Assembly (NCBI GenBank): GCA_023431055.1
Contig: JAEYXX010000062.1
Coordinates: 1 to 38,483 of the forward strand
Reading direction: 5' to 3'
Source of the DNA: Pseudomonadota bacterium
GTDB lineage: Bacteria; Pseudomonadota; Gammaproteobacteria; Pseudomonadales; Pseudomonadaceae
Length of the DNA: 38,483 nt
Below, piece after piece: positions 8,070-15,546 of the stretch (position 1 is the first letter of the stretch; each line of letters begins with the position of its first letter). The translations under genes were made by a program, and so were the position numbers. The notes under the pieces are model-generated. The model made no database searches, was not told the DNA's origin, and saw only the letters and a program-made list of their open reading frames with translations.

Positions 8070-8861
8070 TCAGCCTGCCTTGCGCAGCGCGGCATGCTGC
8101 GGGTTGAAGCTGGCTACGGCGAGCAGCGTCAGTAATACCGTCAGGCCGGCGCAGATCAGCAGCGCCTCGATATGCAGGCGCAGGTAAAGCGCGTTGCGCA
8201 CCAGCTCTACCGCATGGGTGAAGGGGTTGGCTGCACACAGCCAGTACAGCCACTCGCTGGACTCGCGCATTTTCCACAGCGGGTAAAGCGCAGAGGACAG
8301 GAAGAACATCGGGAAGATGACGAAATTCATCACTCCGGCGAAATTCTCCAGCTGCCGAATGCCGTTGGACAGCAGCAAGCCCAGTGCGCTGAGCAGCAGC
8401 GCCACCAGTAGCAGCGCCGGCAGTGCGGCGAGCAGCCCCCAGGCCGGCGGTTGCACGCCATAGACCCAGGCGATGGCGAGGAAGGCATAGACCTGCAGCA
8501 GCGAGATCAGCGCCGTGGCCAGCAGCTTGGCCACCAGCAGGAAGGCGCGCGGCAGTGGGCTGGTGAGCAGTACGCGCATGCTGCCCATCTCGCGGTCGTA
8601 GACCATCGACAGCGAGCCCTGCATGCCGTTGAACAGCAGGATCATGCACGCCAGGCCCGGCACGATATAGGTGTCGTAGGTGATGTAGGTGTCGTATGGC
8701 TCGATGATGGCGATGCCCAGCGCGGCGCGAAAGCCGGCGGCGAACACCAGCAGCCAGAGCAACGGGCGCACCAGGGCGCTGAGAAAGCGCGAGCGCTGCA
8801 ACACGAAGCGCAGCCATTCGCGCAGGACGATGCCGCGCAGGCATTCCCAATAGGCGGTCAT
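8070..8861 (-). CDS. pedC: ABC-2 type permease, PedC-like (PQQ-alcohol system)
   Basis: A 263-residue membrane protein with about six hydrophobic helices (near 28-48, 60-80, 100-125, 137-160, 170-200 and 228-250). Length and layout fit ABC-2 permeases such as PedC of the phenylethanol/alcohol cluster. The conserved region around NGMQGSLSMVYDREMGSMRVLLTSPLPR is typical of the family. ABC-2 permeases usually export, so this complex may move a compound out of the cytoplasm. The start codon overlaps the stop of the ATPase gene (ATGA), so the two are translationally coupled. It is the last gene of a four-gene unit beginning at 11930. Confidence 0.85.
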   Translation of the reverse strand: MTAYWECLRGIVLREWLRFVLQRSRFLSALVRPLLWLLVFAAGFRAALGIAIIEPYDTYITYDTYIVPGLACMILLFNGMQGSLSMVYDREMGSMRVLLTSPLPRAFLLVAKLLATALISLLQVYAFLAIAWVYGVQPPAWGLLAALPALLLVALLLSALGLLLSNGIRQLENFAGVMNFVIFPMFFLSSALYPLWKMRESSEWLYWLCAANPFTHAVELVRNALYLRLHIEALLICAGLTVLLTLLAVASFNPQHAALRKAG

Positions 8862-9673
8862 GGGTGCGGCTCCTCGGCGGGGTGTTCGCGGCTGAAGCCG
8901 CTCCTACGGGCTTGGGTATCCAGGTTTGGGCGCAGCGCCTCACGCACATGCCCACGCCCCAGCGCCTCGTCGCCGGTCAGGCGGGCGAAGCTGATGGCCA
9001 GGTCATCGCCGAACTGGCTGGCCTTACCCCAGGCCACGCGCTCGCCTCGATGGAGGATCAACAGGTCGTCGCTGGGCTCGATCTCATCCAGCAGGTGGGT
9101 CGTCCACAACACGCACAAATCCTGCTCGCGGCACAGGTTGCGCACATGTCGGCCCAGCGCCAGGCGGCTGGCTGGGTCGAGCCCGGCGCTGGCTTCGTCG
9201 AGCAGCAGCAGGCGCGGCTGGTGGAGCAGGGCGCGGGCAATTTCCACACGGCGACGGTGGCCGCCGTTGAGCGTGCGCACCTTGTCGTGACGGCGCTCAG
9301 CGAGATCCTGGCGCAACAGCTCCTCGTCGATACGCGCCTGCGCCTCGCGACGGGGCATACCATGCAGCGCGGCATGATAGGCGAGGTTCTGTTGCACCGA
9401 CAGGTCGAGATCCAGCGTGCTCTGCTGGAACACCACACCCAACTGGCGCAGCGCCTGGCGCGGTTCGTCGCGCAGGCTGTGGCCGAAGATGCGGATGTCG
9501 CCTTGCTGCAGGTCGTACAGGCGGGTGAGCAGGGCGATCAGCGTGGATTTGCCGGCACCGTTGGGGCCGAGCAGGGCGCCGAAGCGCCCCGGCGCCAGCT
9601 CGAAGGCCAGGTCGTTGAGCGCCTGGCGGGCGCCATAGGCGAAACCGACGCCGCTCACCTCCAGCGCATTCAT
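8858..9673 (-). CDS. ABC transporter ATPase of the PQQ-alcohol system
   Basis: A 271-residue nucleotide-binding subunit. Walker A is GPNGAGKST (about 38-46), the Q-loop VVFQQSTLDLDLS, an unusual signature LNGGHRRRVEIARALL in place of LSGGQ, Walker B LLLLDEASAGLDP and the switch histidine in WTTHLLDE. It should power the PedC-like permease. ATG 9673 overlaps the TGA of the beta-propeller gene (ATGA), and the stop overlaps the pedC start in the same way. The final residues (RRSGFSREHPAEEPHP) are encoded partly by a dispersed repeat at 8886-8907, so the C-terminus has probably been replaced or lengthened by that repeat. The much longer open frame upstream in the same register is a shadow of the propeller gene. 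Confidence 0.88.
   Translation of the reverse strand: MNALEVSGVGFAYGARQALNDLAFELAPGRFGALLGPNGAGKSTLIALLTRLYDLQQGDIRIFGHSLRDEPRQALRQLGVVFQQSTLDLDLSVQQNLAYHAALHGMPRREAQARIDEELLRQDLAERRHDKVRTLNGGHRRRVEIARALLHQPRLLLLDEASAGLDPASRLALGRHVRNLCREQDLCVLWTTHLLDEIEPSDDLLILHRGERVAWGKASQFGDDLAISFARLTGDEALGRGHVREALRPNLDTQARRSGFSREHPAEEPHP
8886..8907. repeat. Repeat arm TCGCGGCTGAAGCCGCTCCTAC inside the ATPase gene
   Basis: The same sequence family as the arms of the repeat inside pqqH (30891-30970) and the one at 27048-27111. It overlaps the last codons of the ABC ATPase gene. No facing arm is evident here, so this is a single unit. Confidence 0.65.
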
Positions 9674-10635
9674 GGCGTGACCACCACGCCCCAGGGATAG
9701 CGGCCAACCTTGATCGACTTGGTCACCTTGAGCGTATCGACATCGATCACCGATACGTCGCCGCTGACGCCGTTGGTAGTTAGCAGGCGCTTCTGATCCG
9801 GGGTGAACGCCAGGTGCCAGACGCGCCGGCCCACCAGCAGGTAGTCGAGAATCTCGTAGGTCTTGGCATCCACCACAGCCACATGGTTGGCCGGGCCGAG
9901 GGCGACGAAGGCGTACTTGCCGTCGTCGGTGAGCTTGACCCCGACCGGTTGCACCTTGTCCGGGTGCACGCCCTTGATGGCGAAGTTGAGCACCTTGAGC
10001 GCCTGGCGCGAGTCGACGTCCAGCACCGTCACCGTGCCACCGATTTCGGCCGAGGCCCACAGGCGCTTGCCGTCCTTGTCGAACTCGACGTGACGCGGGC
10101 GCTGGTCGACCAGGGTGTTGTCCACTAGCTGATTGGTACTGGTATCGATCCAGTGCAGCATGTTGGTGGTCTCGCTGGTGTTGACTGCCCACTTGCCGTC
10201 GGGACTCACCGCCATGCCTTCGGGCTCCACGCCGACTTCGATCTGCGCCAGCACTTCGTCGCTCTGGGTATCGACCACCGTGACCAGCGCATCGTCCTCG
10301 TTGGAGATGTACAGCCAACGGTCGTTGGGGTGCAGGGCGAACTGCTCGGGGTCGGCGCCGGAGGGCAGCTCCTTGATGATCGTGCGCGTGGCCAGATCCA
10401 TCACCTGCACGCGATCCGAGTCGCTGGCGCAGATGTACAACAGCTTGTTGTCGGAAGACAGCAGCAACCCGCGCGGGCGCATGCCGACATCGAGGGTGGC
10501 GGTGACTTCGAGGCTGTCGAGGTCGATGACGCTGATGCTGTCATCCTTCTCGTTGGACACGTAGGCAGTGGCGGCGAAGGCCGAGTGGCAGGCCAGGCCG
10601 AAGGCGACGGCGCAGGCGAGACGGGTCAGGTGCAT
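9670..10635 (-). CDS. Periplasmic YVTN-type beta-propeller protein, PQQ-alcohol ABC system
   Basis: A 321-residue protein with a signal peptide ending CHSAFA before ATAYVSNEKDD. The rest is a run of about seven blades of 40-45 residues, each with a YVSN/VSPDGKW and VIDxxSxxV pattern (for example ISVIDLDSLEVTATLDVG, VTVLDVDSRQALKVL, VSVIDVDTLKVTKSIKVG). It matches the PQQ-dependent catabolism-associated propeller family known beside this ABC system. The role is unknown; a scaffold or substrate-docking part for the transporter is plausible. No Cys or heme motif beyond the signal and one internal Cys (YICASDSD) is seen. Stop and downstream ATG overlap. Confidence 0.85.
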   Translation of the reverse strand: MHLTRLACAVAFGLACHSAFAATAYVSNEKDDSISVIDLDSLEVTATLDVGMRPRGLLLSSDNKLLYICASDSDRVQVMDLATRTIIKELPSGADPEQFALHPNDRWLYISNEDDALVTVVDTQSDEVLAQIEVGVEPEGMAVSPDGKWAVNTSETTNMLHWIDTSTNQLVDNTLVDQRPRHVEFDKDGKRLWASAEIGGTVTVLDVDSRQALKVLNFAIKGVHPDKVQPVGVKLTDDGKYAFVALGPANHVAVVDAKTYEILDYLLVGRRVWHLAFTPDQKRLLTTNGVSGDVSVIDVDTLKVTKSIKVGRYPWGVVVTP

Positions 10636-10690
10636 GGGGTTGATCCTCTTGTTGTAATGATTTGCAGCCGTCGGCTGGGTGGCTTGCTTT

Positions 10691-10740
10691 TGTGGGAGGC
10701 GCTTAAGCGGCGACTCTCGCGGCTAAAGCCCCTCCCACAG
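10691..10740. repeat. Inverted repeat TGTGGGAGGCGC...GCCCCTCCCACA
   Basis: Arms TGTGGGAGGCGCTTAAGCGG and CGCGGCTAAAGCCCCTCCCA are imperfect inverses. It sits between the binding-protein gene and the propeller gene, within the predicted ABC operon, and could create uneven expression across it. A related copy ends the repeat cluster at 21042-21256. Confidence 0.6.
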
Positions 10741-10748
10741 GTGTTCTC

Positions 10749-11930
10749 CTACAGGGACATACCCGCCAGATCACAGCCAACCTCGGGCCGGTCGTAACCA
10801 AGGCTGTCCATCTCGTTGCTGGGATGGAGAAAACCGTCCTGCGGCGAGGTGCTGACCAGGGCGCGCGGGTGTACCAGTGGAAGCGGCTGGCGCAGCTCGC
10901 CATTCCACGGGCGGAAGCTCAGCTTGCGGCCCTTGAAGCCGTCCAGCGGCAGTTGTTCGTTCAACAGCAGGTGGCGAATGCCCTGTGGCTCGGCGGTGCG
11001 CTGCTTGGTGATGGCCGTGGCCAAGCTGCGTACGGCCATCCAGGCGGCGAAGTCGCGGTCGTTCATCCAGCGTCCGGCCAATGCTTCGAAGCGTTTCTGC
11101 AACTGCGCGGCGCCGAAGGTTTCCACCGTCTTGTGCCAGGCGGTCGGGGTCAGGCCCTGGGTGCCCGCTACCGGGCGCGGGTACCAGGTGTTGTAGGGCA
11201 GGTATTCGCCGAAGTCGCCGCGCTCGTCGGCCACCAGCACCACGTCGTATTCGCTGGCCTGGGTGAACAGCGGCATTTCCGCCTGGGCGCTGCGGCGTTG
11301 GTCGTTGTCGAAGCTCCACGGCTTCTCGGCGACGATCTTGTGGCCGAAGCGTTTGGCGGCGCGCTTGAGTGCCTCGGCGTAGGCGAGGTCGTCCTCGGTG
11401 CTGCCGGTGACCAGCAGCCAGCGCGTCCATTTGCGCACGGCGAGGAACTGCGCCAGGGCGTCGGCCAGCATGGCGCGGCTGGGCAGGGTGTGTAGCACGT
11501 TGCCCAAACATTGCTCGAGGCGCAGGCCGTCGTCGGCGCTGCCGGCGTTGAGCAGCAGGCTGTCCGGCAGGCGCTCGCTGAGCTGGCGCAGGGTATCGGC
11601 TGGGGCATTGACTACGAACAGGCGGATGCCGACCTGGTGCTGTTGTTCGGCGGCGGCGAGCAGCTCCGTTGCATCCTCGCTCTCGGCGCTTTGCAGTTCG
11701 AATCTCTGCTTGAGGAAGCGCCCGGTGCTGTTGCTATCGATGATCGCCAGCTCGGCTCCACGGCGGCCGGCGTCCAGCGGTTCGGGGATGACGTTGGACA
11801 GCAACGGCCCGCGTGGTGGTTGATGAGCCAGGTAGCCGATGCGCACCTGCAGCTCGTTCGCGCTGGCTTCGGCCACCAAACTGATTATGGCGGCGAGACA
11901 GAACAACAGGCGGCAACTGATCCGGTGCAT
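10749..11930 (-). CDS. ABC substrate-binding protein, PQQ-dependent alcohol system
   Basis: A 393-residue periplasmic protein with a signal peptide (about 1-24, ending AEASA before NELQVRIGYL). The layout is that of a two-lobed type I binding protein: IGYLAHQPPRGPL, LLNAGSADDGLRL, a central WTRWLLVTGS strand and YDVVLVADERGDFGEYLPY. It fits the binding-protein family reported from PQQ alcohol dehydrogenase loci. Family members usually end near EMDSLGYDRPE; here the tail continues a few residues (VGCDLAGMSL). It is first in the ABC operon. GGAG lies eight bases before ATG 11930. Having a binding protein together with an ABC-2 (export-type) permease is unusual, so the direction of transport is open. 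Confidence 0.8.
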   Translation of the reverse strand: MHRISCRLLFCLAAIISLVAEASANELQVRIGYLAHQPPRGPLLSNVIPEPLDAGRRGAELAIIDSNSTGRFLKQRFELQSAESEDATELLAAAEQQHQVGIRLFVVNAPADTLRQLSERLPDSLLLNAGSADDGLRLEQCLGNVLHTLPSRAMLADALAQFLAVRKWTRWLLVTGSTEDDLAYAEALKRAAKRFGHKIVAEKPWSFDNDQRRSAQAEMPLFTQASEYDVVLVADERGDFGEYLPYNTWYPRPVAGTQGLTPTAWHKTVETFGAAQLQKRFEALAGRWMNDRDFAAWMAVRSLATAITKQRTAEPQGIRHLLLNEQLPLDGFKGRKLSFRPWNGELRQPLPLVHPRALVSTSPQDGFLHPSNEMDSLGYDRPEVGCDLAGMSL

Positions 11931-11957
11931 GGGACGACTCCTGCAAAGGGTGTCGCC

Positions 11958-12025
11958 AGCATAGGAAGCGCTTAGGGCTCGGGAAATATGCCCAAGGTAG
12001 CGCCGGACACGTACGAAGGTAGTAG
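11958..12025 (-). promoter_or_regulatory. Promoter and putative operator of the ABC operon
   Basis: Read toward the operon, CTACTACCTTCGTACGTG starts at 12025 and TATGCT (11963-11958, four of six to TATAAT) begins exactly 62 bases later. The same distance separates the element and the -10 hexamer before exaB and exaC. The -35 region (TTTCCC) is poor. Confidence 0.55.
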
Positions 12026-12111
12026 TCCGCCCGGTCGCAAAGGGCGGGGTGGCGCGGCGGCATGCTGGGAAATCTGCCCAAAGTACCAGCCCGTCAGTAC
12101 CAAGGTAGTAA
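11981..12111. repeat. Two 45-bp regulatory units repeated in tandem, 86 bp apart
   Basis: Unit 1 (11981-12025) begins GGGAAATATGCCCAAGGTA and ends GTACGAAGGTAGTAG. Unit 2 (12067-12111) begins GGGAAATCTGCCCAAAGTA and ends GTACCAAGGTAGTAA. They align without gaps over 45 bases with roughly three quarters identity, in the gap between the divergent ABC operon and the sensor-kinase operon. Both ends of each unit carry elements shared with other promoters in the window. Confidence 0.65.
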
Positions 12112-12176
12112 CCCGGCGCAAGGCGTTACTTCCTAGCATGGCAGTCAACGTCCAATAACAAGAACAGGTGAACGCC

Positions 12177-12614
12177 ATGCGTATTTTCAAGGCTCTGCTG
12201 CTGCCGCTGTTGCTGATCATCAGCCTGCTTGGTGTCGATCAATTGCACGCTGCCGGTGACATGACCCGCCGCCCGGTTGCGCTGCCTGACCTGGTGCTGG
12301 GTAATGACGATAGCGACTACTTCATGTCGCAGACCGAGTACCAGCTGGAAACCGGCCAGGCCTACCAGCTCAAGATCATCGCCAGCGGGCAGAAGGAGTA
12401 CGCCTTCCAGGCACCGGAATTCGCCACCTCCATCTTCCTGCGCAAGGTCGAAGTGGGTGGGGTGGAGATCAAGGCGGTCACCCTCACCGAACTGGAGTTC
12501 GAAGAGGCTGGCGAGGCGGAGATCTTCTTCCTGCCGGTCAAACCGGGCAAATACCGCTTCTACGCCAAAGGCCTGGAAGGCAAGGGCATGCTCGGTTACT
12601 TCGTCGTCAAATAG
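12177..12614 (+). CDS. Small periplasmic cupredoxin-like protein without copper ligands
   Basis: A 145-residue protein with a signal peptide (about 1-25, ending VDQLHA before AGDMTRRP). The mature part reads as a beta-sandwich (YQLKIIASGQKEYAFQAPEF, VEIKAVTLTELEFEE, EIFFLPVKPGKYRFYAKGLEGKGMLGYFVVK in outline), most like cupredoxin-fold proteins often labelled copper-binding. The mature chain has no cysteine and no histidine, so a normal type 1 copper site cannot form. It is acidic, with about 18 Asp/Glu, including NDDSD and ELEFEEAGEAE clusters. It is 13 bases upstream of the lanthanide-sensor-like kinase gene and surely cotranscribed. A metal-binding or sensor-partner role is inference. ATG 12177 is preferred over GTG 12168 because AGG lies eight bases before it. 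Confidence 0.7.
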   Translation: MRIFKALLLPLLLIISLLGVDQLHAAGDMTRRPVALPDLVLGNDDSDYFMSQTEYQLETGQAYQLKIIASGQKEYAFQAPEFATSIFLRKVEVGGVEIKAVTLTELEFEEAGEAEIFFLPVKPGKYRFYAKGLEGKGMLGYFVVK

Positions 12615-12627
12615 CGCGGCCAAGTAG

Positions 12628-13893
12628 ATGACTGCCCTAGGCCGTATCAACCTCGGCGTCAGCCTGCTGTTCGGGCTGGTGACCCTGGCCGGGCTGGCGC
12701 TGCTGTTGCGCCAGGCCAGCCACGATGTGCAGCGCGAGCTGCTGGCTGCCGAAGCTGTGGTCGAATACCTCGGTGAAGTGGCGCGCAGCAACCCCGGTAG
12801 CCTGCGCCCGGAGCTGACCGAGAACCTGCGGCATATTCGCGTGAGCTGGCTGCGCCCGGGTGAAGAGCCCGAGCAGCAGAGCGAAAGCCTCATTGAGCAC
12901 TGGATCGCAGAACGCCTGCTGGGTTCGACGACGCTGGTGAGCGATGCCTGGCCGCTGGCCGATGGCCGCGAGCTGAGTATCGCCCTCGATCCCTACGACG
13001 AGATCGAGGAAATCTACGACTCGCTGCTGCAACTGCTGCTGCTCAGCGCCTTCGCCCTGATCCTCAGCCTGCTCACCATCCGCTTTGCCGTGCGCCGAGC
13101 CCGCCGTGTGCTGGACGAGCTGCTTACCGGCCTGCGCGAAGTCGGTGCCGGTCACTTCGATACGCGCCTGCATGACCACGGCCTGTCCGAGGCCAAGCAT
13201 CTTGCGGCGCACTTCAACGACATGGCCATCACCCTGCAACAGGTTCAGGCGGACAACGCCGAGCTGACCCAGTCGCTGCTGGAGCTGCAGGAGCGTGAAC
13301 GCACGCGCCTCGGCCAGGCCCTGCATGACGACCTGGGGCAGTACCTCAGCGGCATTCGCGCCCAAGCCTGCTTGCTCAAGGTGATCGCCGACCGGCCGCA
13401 GCAGGTGCAGGACACCGCGCGCCTGCTCGACGACAACTGCGAGCGCCTACAACAGGGCTTTCGCAGCCTGATTCGCGACCTCTACCCGGTGGTGCTGGAG
13501 CGCCTGGAGCTTGGCCCGGCGCTGCAGCAACTGGCCGCCGACTGGCAACAGGCGCAAGGCATTCGCTGCCGCCTGCAACTGAGCGAACAACTGCCGAGCC
13601 TGCCGCTGGCGAGCAAGGCCCACCTCTATCGCCTGGTGCAGGAGGCGCTGACCAATGTCGCCCGCCATGCTGAGGCCAGCGAAGTACGCATTCGCCTGCA
13701 ACGCCGTGGCCAGGGCCTGCGCTTGTTGGTACGCGATAACGGCCAGGGCACTGCTTTACCGCTGCGCCCAGGTATTGGCCTGCGCTCAATGCGCGAACGC
13801 AGCCGCAGCCTCGGCGGCGAGCTGCGCCTGCACAGCCGCCCGCAAGCCGGTTGGGCGCTGTGTCTGAACATCCCTCTGGAGGCCGCGTCATGA
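12628..13893 (+). CDS. pedS2: Membrane sensor histidine kinase, PedS2-like (NarL-partner type)
   Basis: A 421-residue kinase. TM1 is about 7-28 and TM2 about 133-155, leaving a periplasmic domain of about 100 residues; a HAMP-like linker follows (about 155-210). The HisKA_3 domain has His233 in QALHDDLGQYLSGI, and the HATPase has EALTNVARHA, DNGQG and GIGLRSMRER. Immediately before TM2 lies an acidic stretch, DPYDEIEEIYD (121-131). In P. putida the kinase in this position, PedS2, senses lanthanides in the periplasm and switches between PedE and PedH; P. aeruginosa has instead a soluble kinase, ExaD/EraS. Two visible membrane segments and the nearby PedH-like gene favour the PedS2 type. The start follows the small periplasmic protein by 13 bases, and the stop overlaps the regulator start (ATGA). 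Confidence 0.82.
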   Translation: MTALGRINLGVSLLFGLVTLAGLALLLRQASHDVQRELLAAEAVVEYLGEVARSNPGSLRPELTENLRHIRVSWLRPGEEPEQQSESLIEHWIAERLLGSTTLVSDAWPLADGRELSIALDPYDEIEEIYDSLLQLLLLSAFALILSLLTIRFAVRRARRVLDELLTGLREVGAGHFDTRLHDHGLSEAKHLAAHFNDMAITLQQVQADNAELTQSLLELQERERTRLGQALHDDLGQYLSGIRAQACLLKVIADRPQQVQDTARLLDDNCERLQQGFRSLIRDLYPVVLERLELGPALQQLAADWQQAQGIRCRLQLSEQLPSLPLASKAHLYRLVQEALTNVARHAEASEVRIRLQRRGQGLRLLVRDNGQGTALPLRPGIGLRSMRERSRSLGGELRLHSRPQAGWALCLNIPLEAAS

Positions 13894-14540
13894 AGATTCT
13901 ATTGGTGGACGATCACGCCGTGGTGCGCCAGGGCTACGCCAGCCTGCTGCGCGCGCTGTTGCCGGAGGTGCAGCTGCGTGAAGCCTGCGATGGCGAACAG
14001 GCTCTGCAACGGGTGCAGGAGGAGATTCCCAACCTGGTGATCATGGACATCGGCCTGCCCGGCATCAGCGGCCTGGAAACTACCCGCCGCCTACGTCAGC
14101 GCCTGCCGCAACTGCGCGTGCTGTTCTTCAGCATGCACGACGAACTACCCCTGGTGCGCCAGGCGCTGGACGCCGGTGCCATCGGCTACCTGACCAAGAG
14201 CTCGTCACCGGAAGTGCTGGTGGAGGCGGTCAAACGTACCGCAGCCGGTCACGCCTATATCGAGCAGCAGTTGGCGACCCAGCTGGCCTGCAACCCCGCC
14301 AGCAGCGACGGCCTCGACCCCCGCCTGCGCGAACTGACCCAGCGCGAGTTCGAAATCTTCGTCATGCTCGCCCGCGGCCTGCCACCCCGGCAGATTGCCG
14401 AGAAGCTGTGCATCAGCGCCAAGACCCTGTCCAACTACCAGACCCTGGTGAAGAACAAATTGCAGATCAGCTCGCAGGCGGAGCTGGTGCATTTGGCGAT
14501 TGATAGTGGAGTAGTGCGGGTGGGGTTGGAGAGTGCCTGA
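13890..14540 (+). CDS. pedR2: LuxR-family response regulator, PedR2/ExaE-like
   Basis: A 216-residue NarL-type regulator. The receiver has Asp7-Asp8, phospho-acceptor Asp53 in LVIMDIGLPG, Ser in LFFSMHD and Lys in GYLTKSSSP. The C-terminal helix-turn-helix runs LTQREFEIFVMLARGLPPRQ to SNYQTLVKNKLQ. The partner kinase is the overlapping upstream gene; GGAGG precedes ATG 13890. In P. aeruginosa ExaE/EraR activates exaA, and in P. putida PedR2 adjusts the two dehydrogenases inversely in response to lanthanides. The gene is followed by a repeat-rich gap and then by the convergent pentapeptide gene. Confidence 0.85.
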   Translation: MKILLVDDHAVVRQGYASLLRALLPEVQLREACDGEQALQRVQEEIPNLVIMDIGLPGISGLETTRRLRQRLPQLRVLFFSMHDELPLVRQALDAGAIGYLTKSSSPEVLVEAVKRTAAGHAYIEQQLATQLACNPASSDGLDPRLRELTQREFEIFVMLARGLPPRQIAEKLCISAKTLSNYQTLVKNKLQISSQAELVHLAIDSGVVRVGLESA

Positions 14541-14554
14541 CGCCGCAATGGTTG

Positions 14555-14686
14555 ATCGTTCCCACGCTCTGCGTGGGAATGCAGCTCTCGACGCTCCGCG
14601 TCCGCGTCCGCGTGTCGGTCGTGGCGCATATGCATCCGCTGGCGACGCAGAACGTCGCGGGCTAGCTCCCACGCGGAGCGTGGGAG
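14555..14686. repeat. Pair of CCCACGC...GCGTGGG hairpin repeats
   Basis: CGTTCCCACGCTCTGCGTGG begins near 14557, and CTCCCACGCGGAGCGTGGGA is at 14666-14685. They flank a run of CGTCCGCGTCCGCG triplet-like sequence (about 14600-14614). Pseudomonas genomes carry many copies of this family. Here they may serve as a two-way transcript end between pedR2 and the convergent pentapeptide gene. Confidence 0.65.
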
Positions 14687-14798
14687 CCATATGTCGCTCC
14701 GCTGCCTTCTCGCACCATCCGCCAAGCTGCATTCGCCTGGTTGTTTGGTGGGCTGAAGCGGATCGCCGCGCGGCCCACCTTACATGGGGTGCGGCGAA

Positions 14799-15452
14799 TC
14801 AGTCCCAGCCTTTCGGGCAGTCGATGCAGCCAGGCATATTGGCGTCCTGAAAGTTGCCGAAGCGGGTGCGTGCACCAGTGAGGTTGGCATTTTCCAGGTT
14901 GGAGCCGCCGAGTTTCACTTCCTGCAGGTTGGCATCTTCTAGGTGCGCGCCCTTGAGGTCGGCCTTGCTCAGCCAGGTCATTTCCAGGTTGGCGGCCTGC
15001 AGCTGGACGTTGTGCAGTTTGGCGCCGGAGAGGCGGGCGAACTCCAGGTTGGCGGCGCGCATGTCAGCGCCTTCGAATTGTGCCGCCTGGGCGAACAGCG
15101 CCCAGCCGCTGATGGCCACCAGGTTGGCGCCAGACAGGTCGGCCAGGCGCAGGTTGCTTTGTTGCAGGCTGGCGCGGGTCAGGTTGGCGCCACGCAGCTT
15201 GGCTTTTTCCAGGTTGGCCAGGTTCAGCGTGGCGTGACGCAGGTCAGCGCCGGAAAGGTCAGCACCGGACAGGTTCATGCGGCGCATGTCGAGGTTGCGC
15301 AGGTCGGCGCCGCGCAGGTTGGCGTTGGGGCATTGGCTGTCAGGTTCGATACGGCAGCCGTTGATCTGTGGCACGCCGTCGGTCTCGGCGCCGATGGCGT
15401 GGCTGCCGATTACCAGCAGCAGAACCGGAATAAGCAGGGGCAGGTAGTTCAT
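14799..15452 (-). CDS. Exported pentapeptide-repeat protein (PA1981-like)
   Basis: A 217-residue protein with a signal peptide (about 1-22, ending GSHAIGA before ETDGVPQ). After CRIEPDSQCP it is made of about 30 tandem A(N/D)LxX pentapeptides (ANLRGADLRNLDM..., SGADLSGADLRHA...), which should fold into a right-handed quadrilateral beta-helix. Two cysteines precede the helix and two follow it (MPGCIDCPKGWD), possibly forming disulfide caps. A gene of this kind sits next to exaA in P. aeruginosa and P. putida, so a link with quinoprotein dehydrogenase folding or docking is likely, but the role is unknown. It lies 181 bases downstream of exaA on the same strand, with GAGGAC before the start. Confidence 0.85.
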   Translation of the reverse strand: MNYLPLLIPVLLLVIGSHAIGAETDGVPQINGCRIEPDSQCPNANLRGADLRNLDMRRMNLSGADLSGADLRHATLNLANLEKAKLRGANLTRASLQQSNLRLADLSGANLVAISGWALFAQAAQFEGADMRAANLEFARLSGAKLHNVQLQAANLEMTWLSKADLKGAHLEDANLQEVKLGGSNLENANLTGARTRFGNFQDANMPGCIDCPKGWD

Positions 15453-15546
15453 GGCGAGTCCTCGGGTTGGTTACCTGATTCGCTTCGCGGCCGATGTGCA
15501 ATGACGCCCAGCCGCTGTTACGCGAATACGGTGGGGAGCAGGGGTA

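Noticed and set aside
8858..10318. Long fused frame that would extend the ABC ATPase by over 200 residues at its N-terminus
   Set aside because: The extension is a shadow of the beta-propeller gene. ATG 9673 overlaps the propeller stop codon and gives the normal ATPase length.
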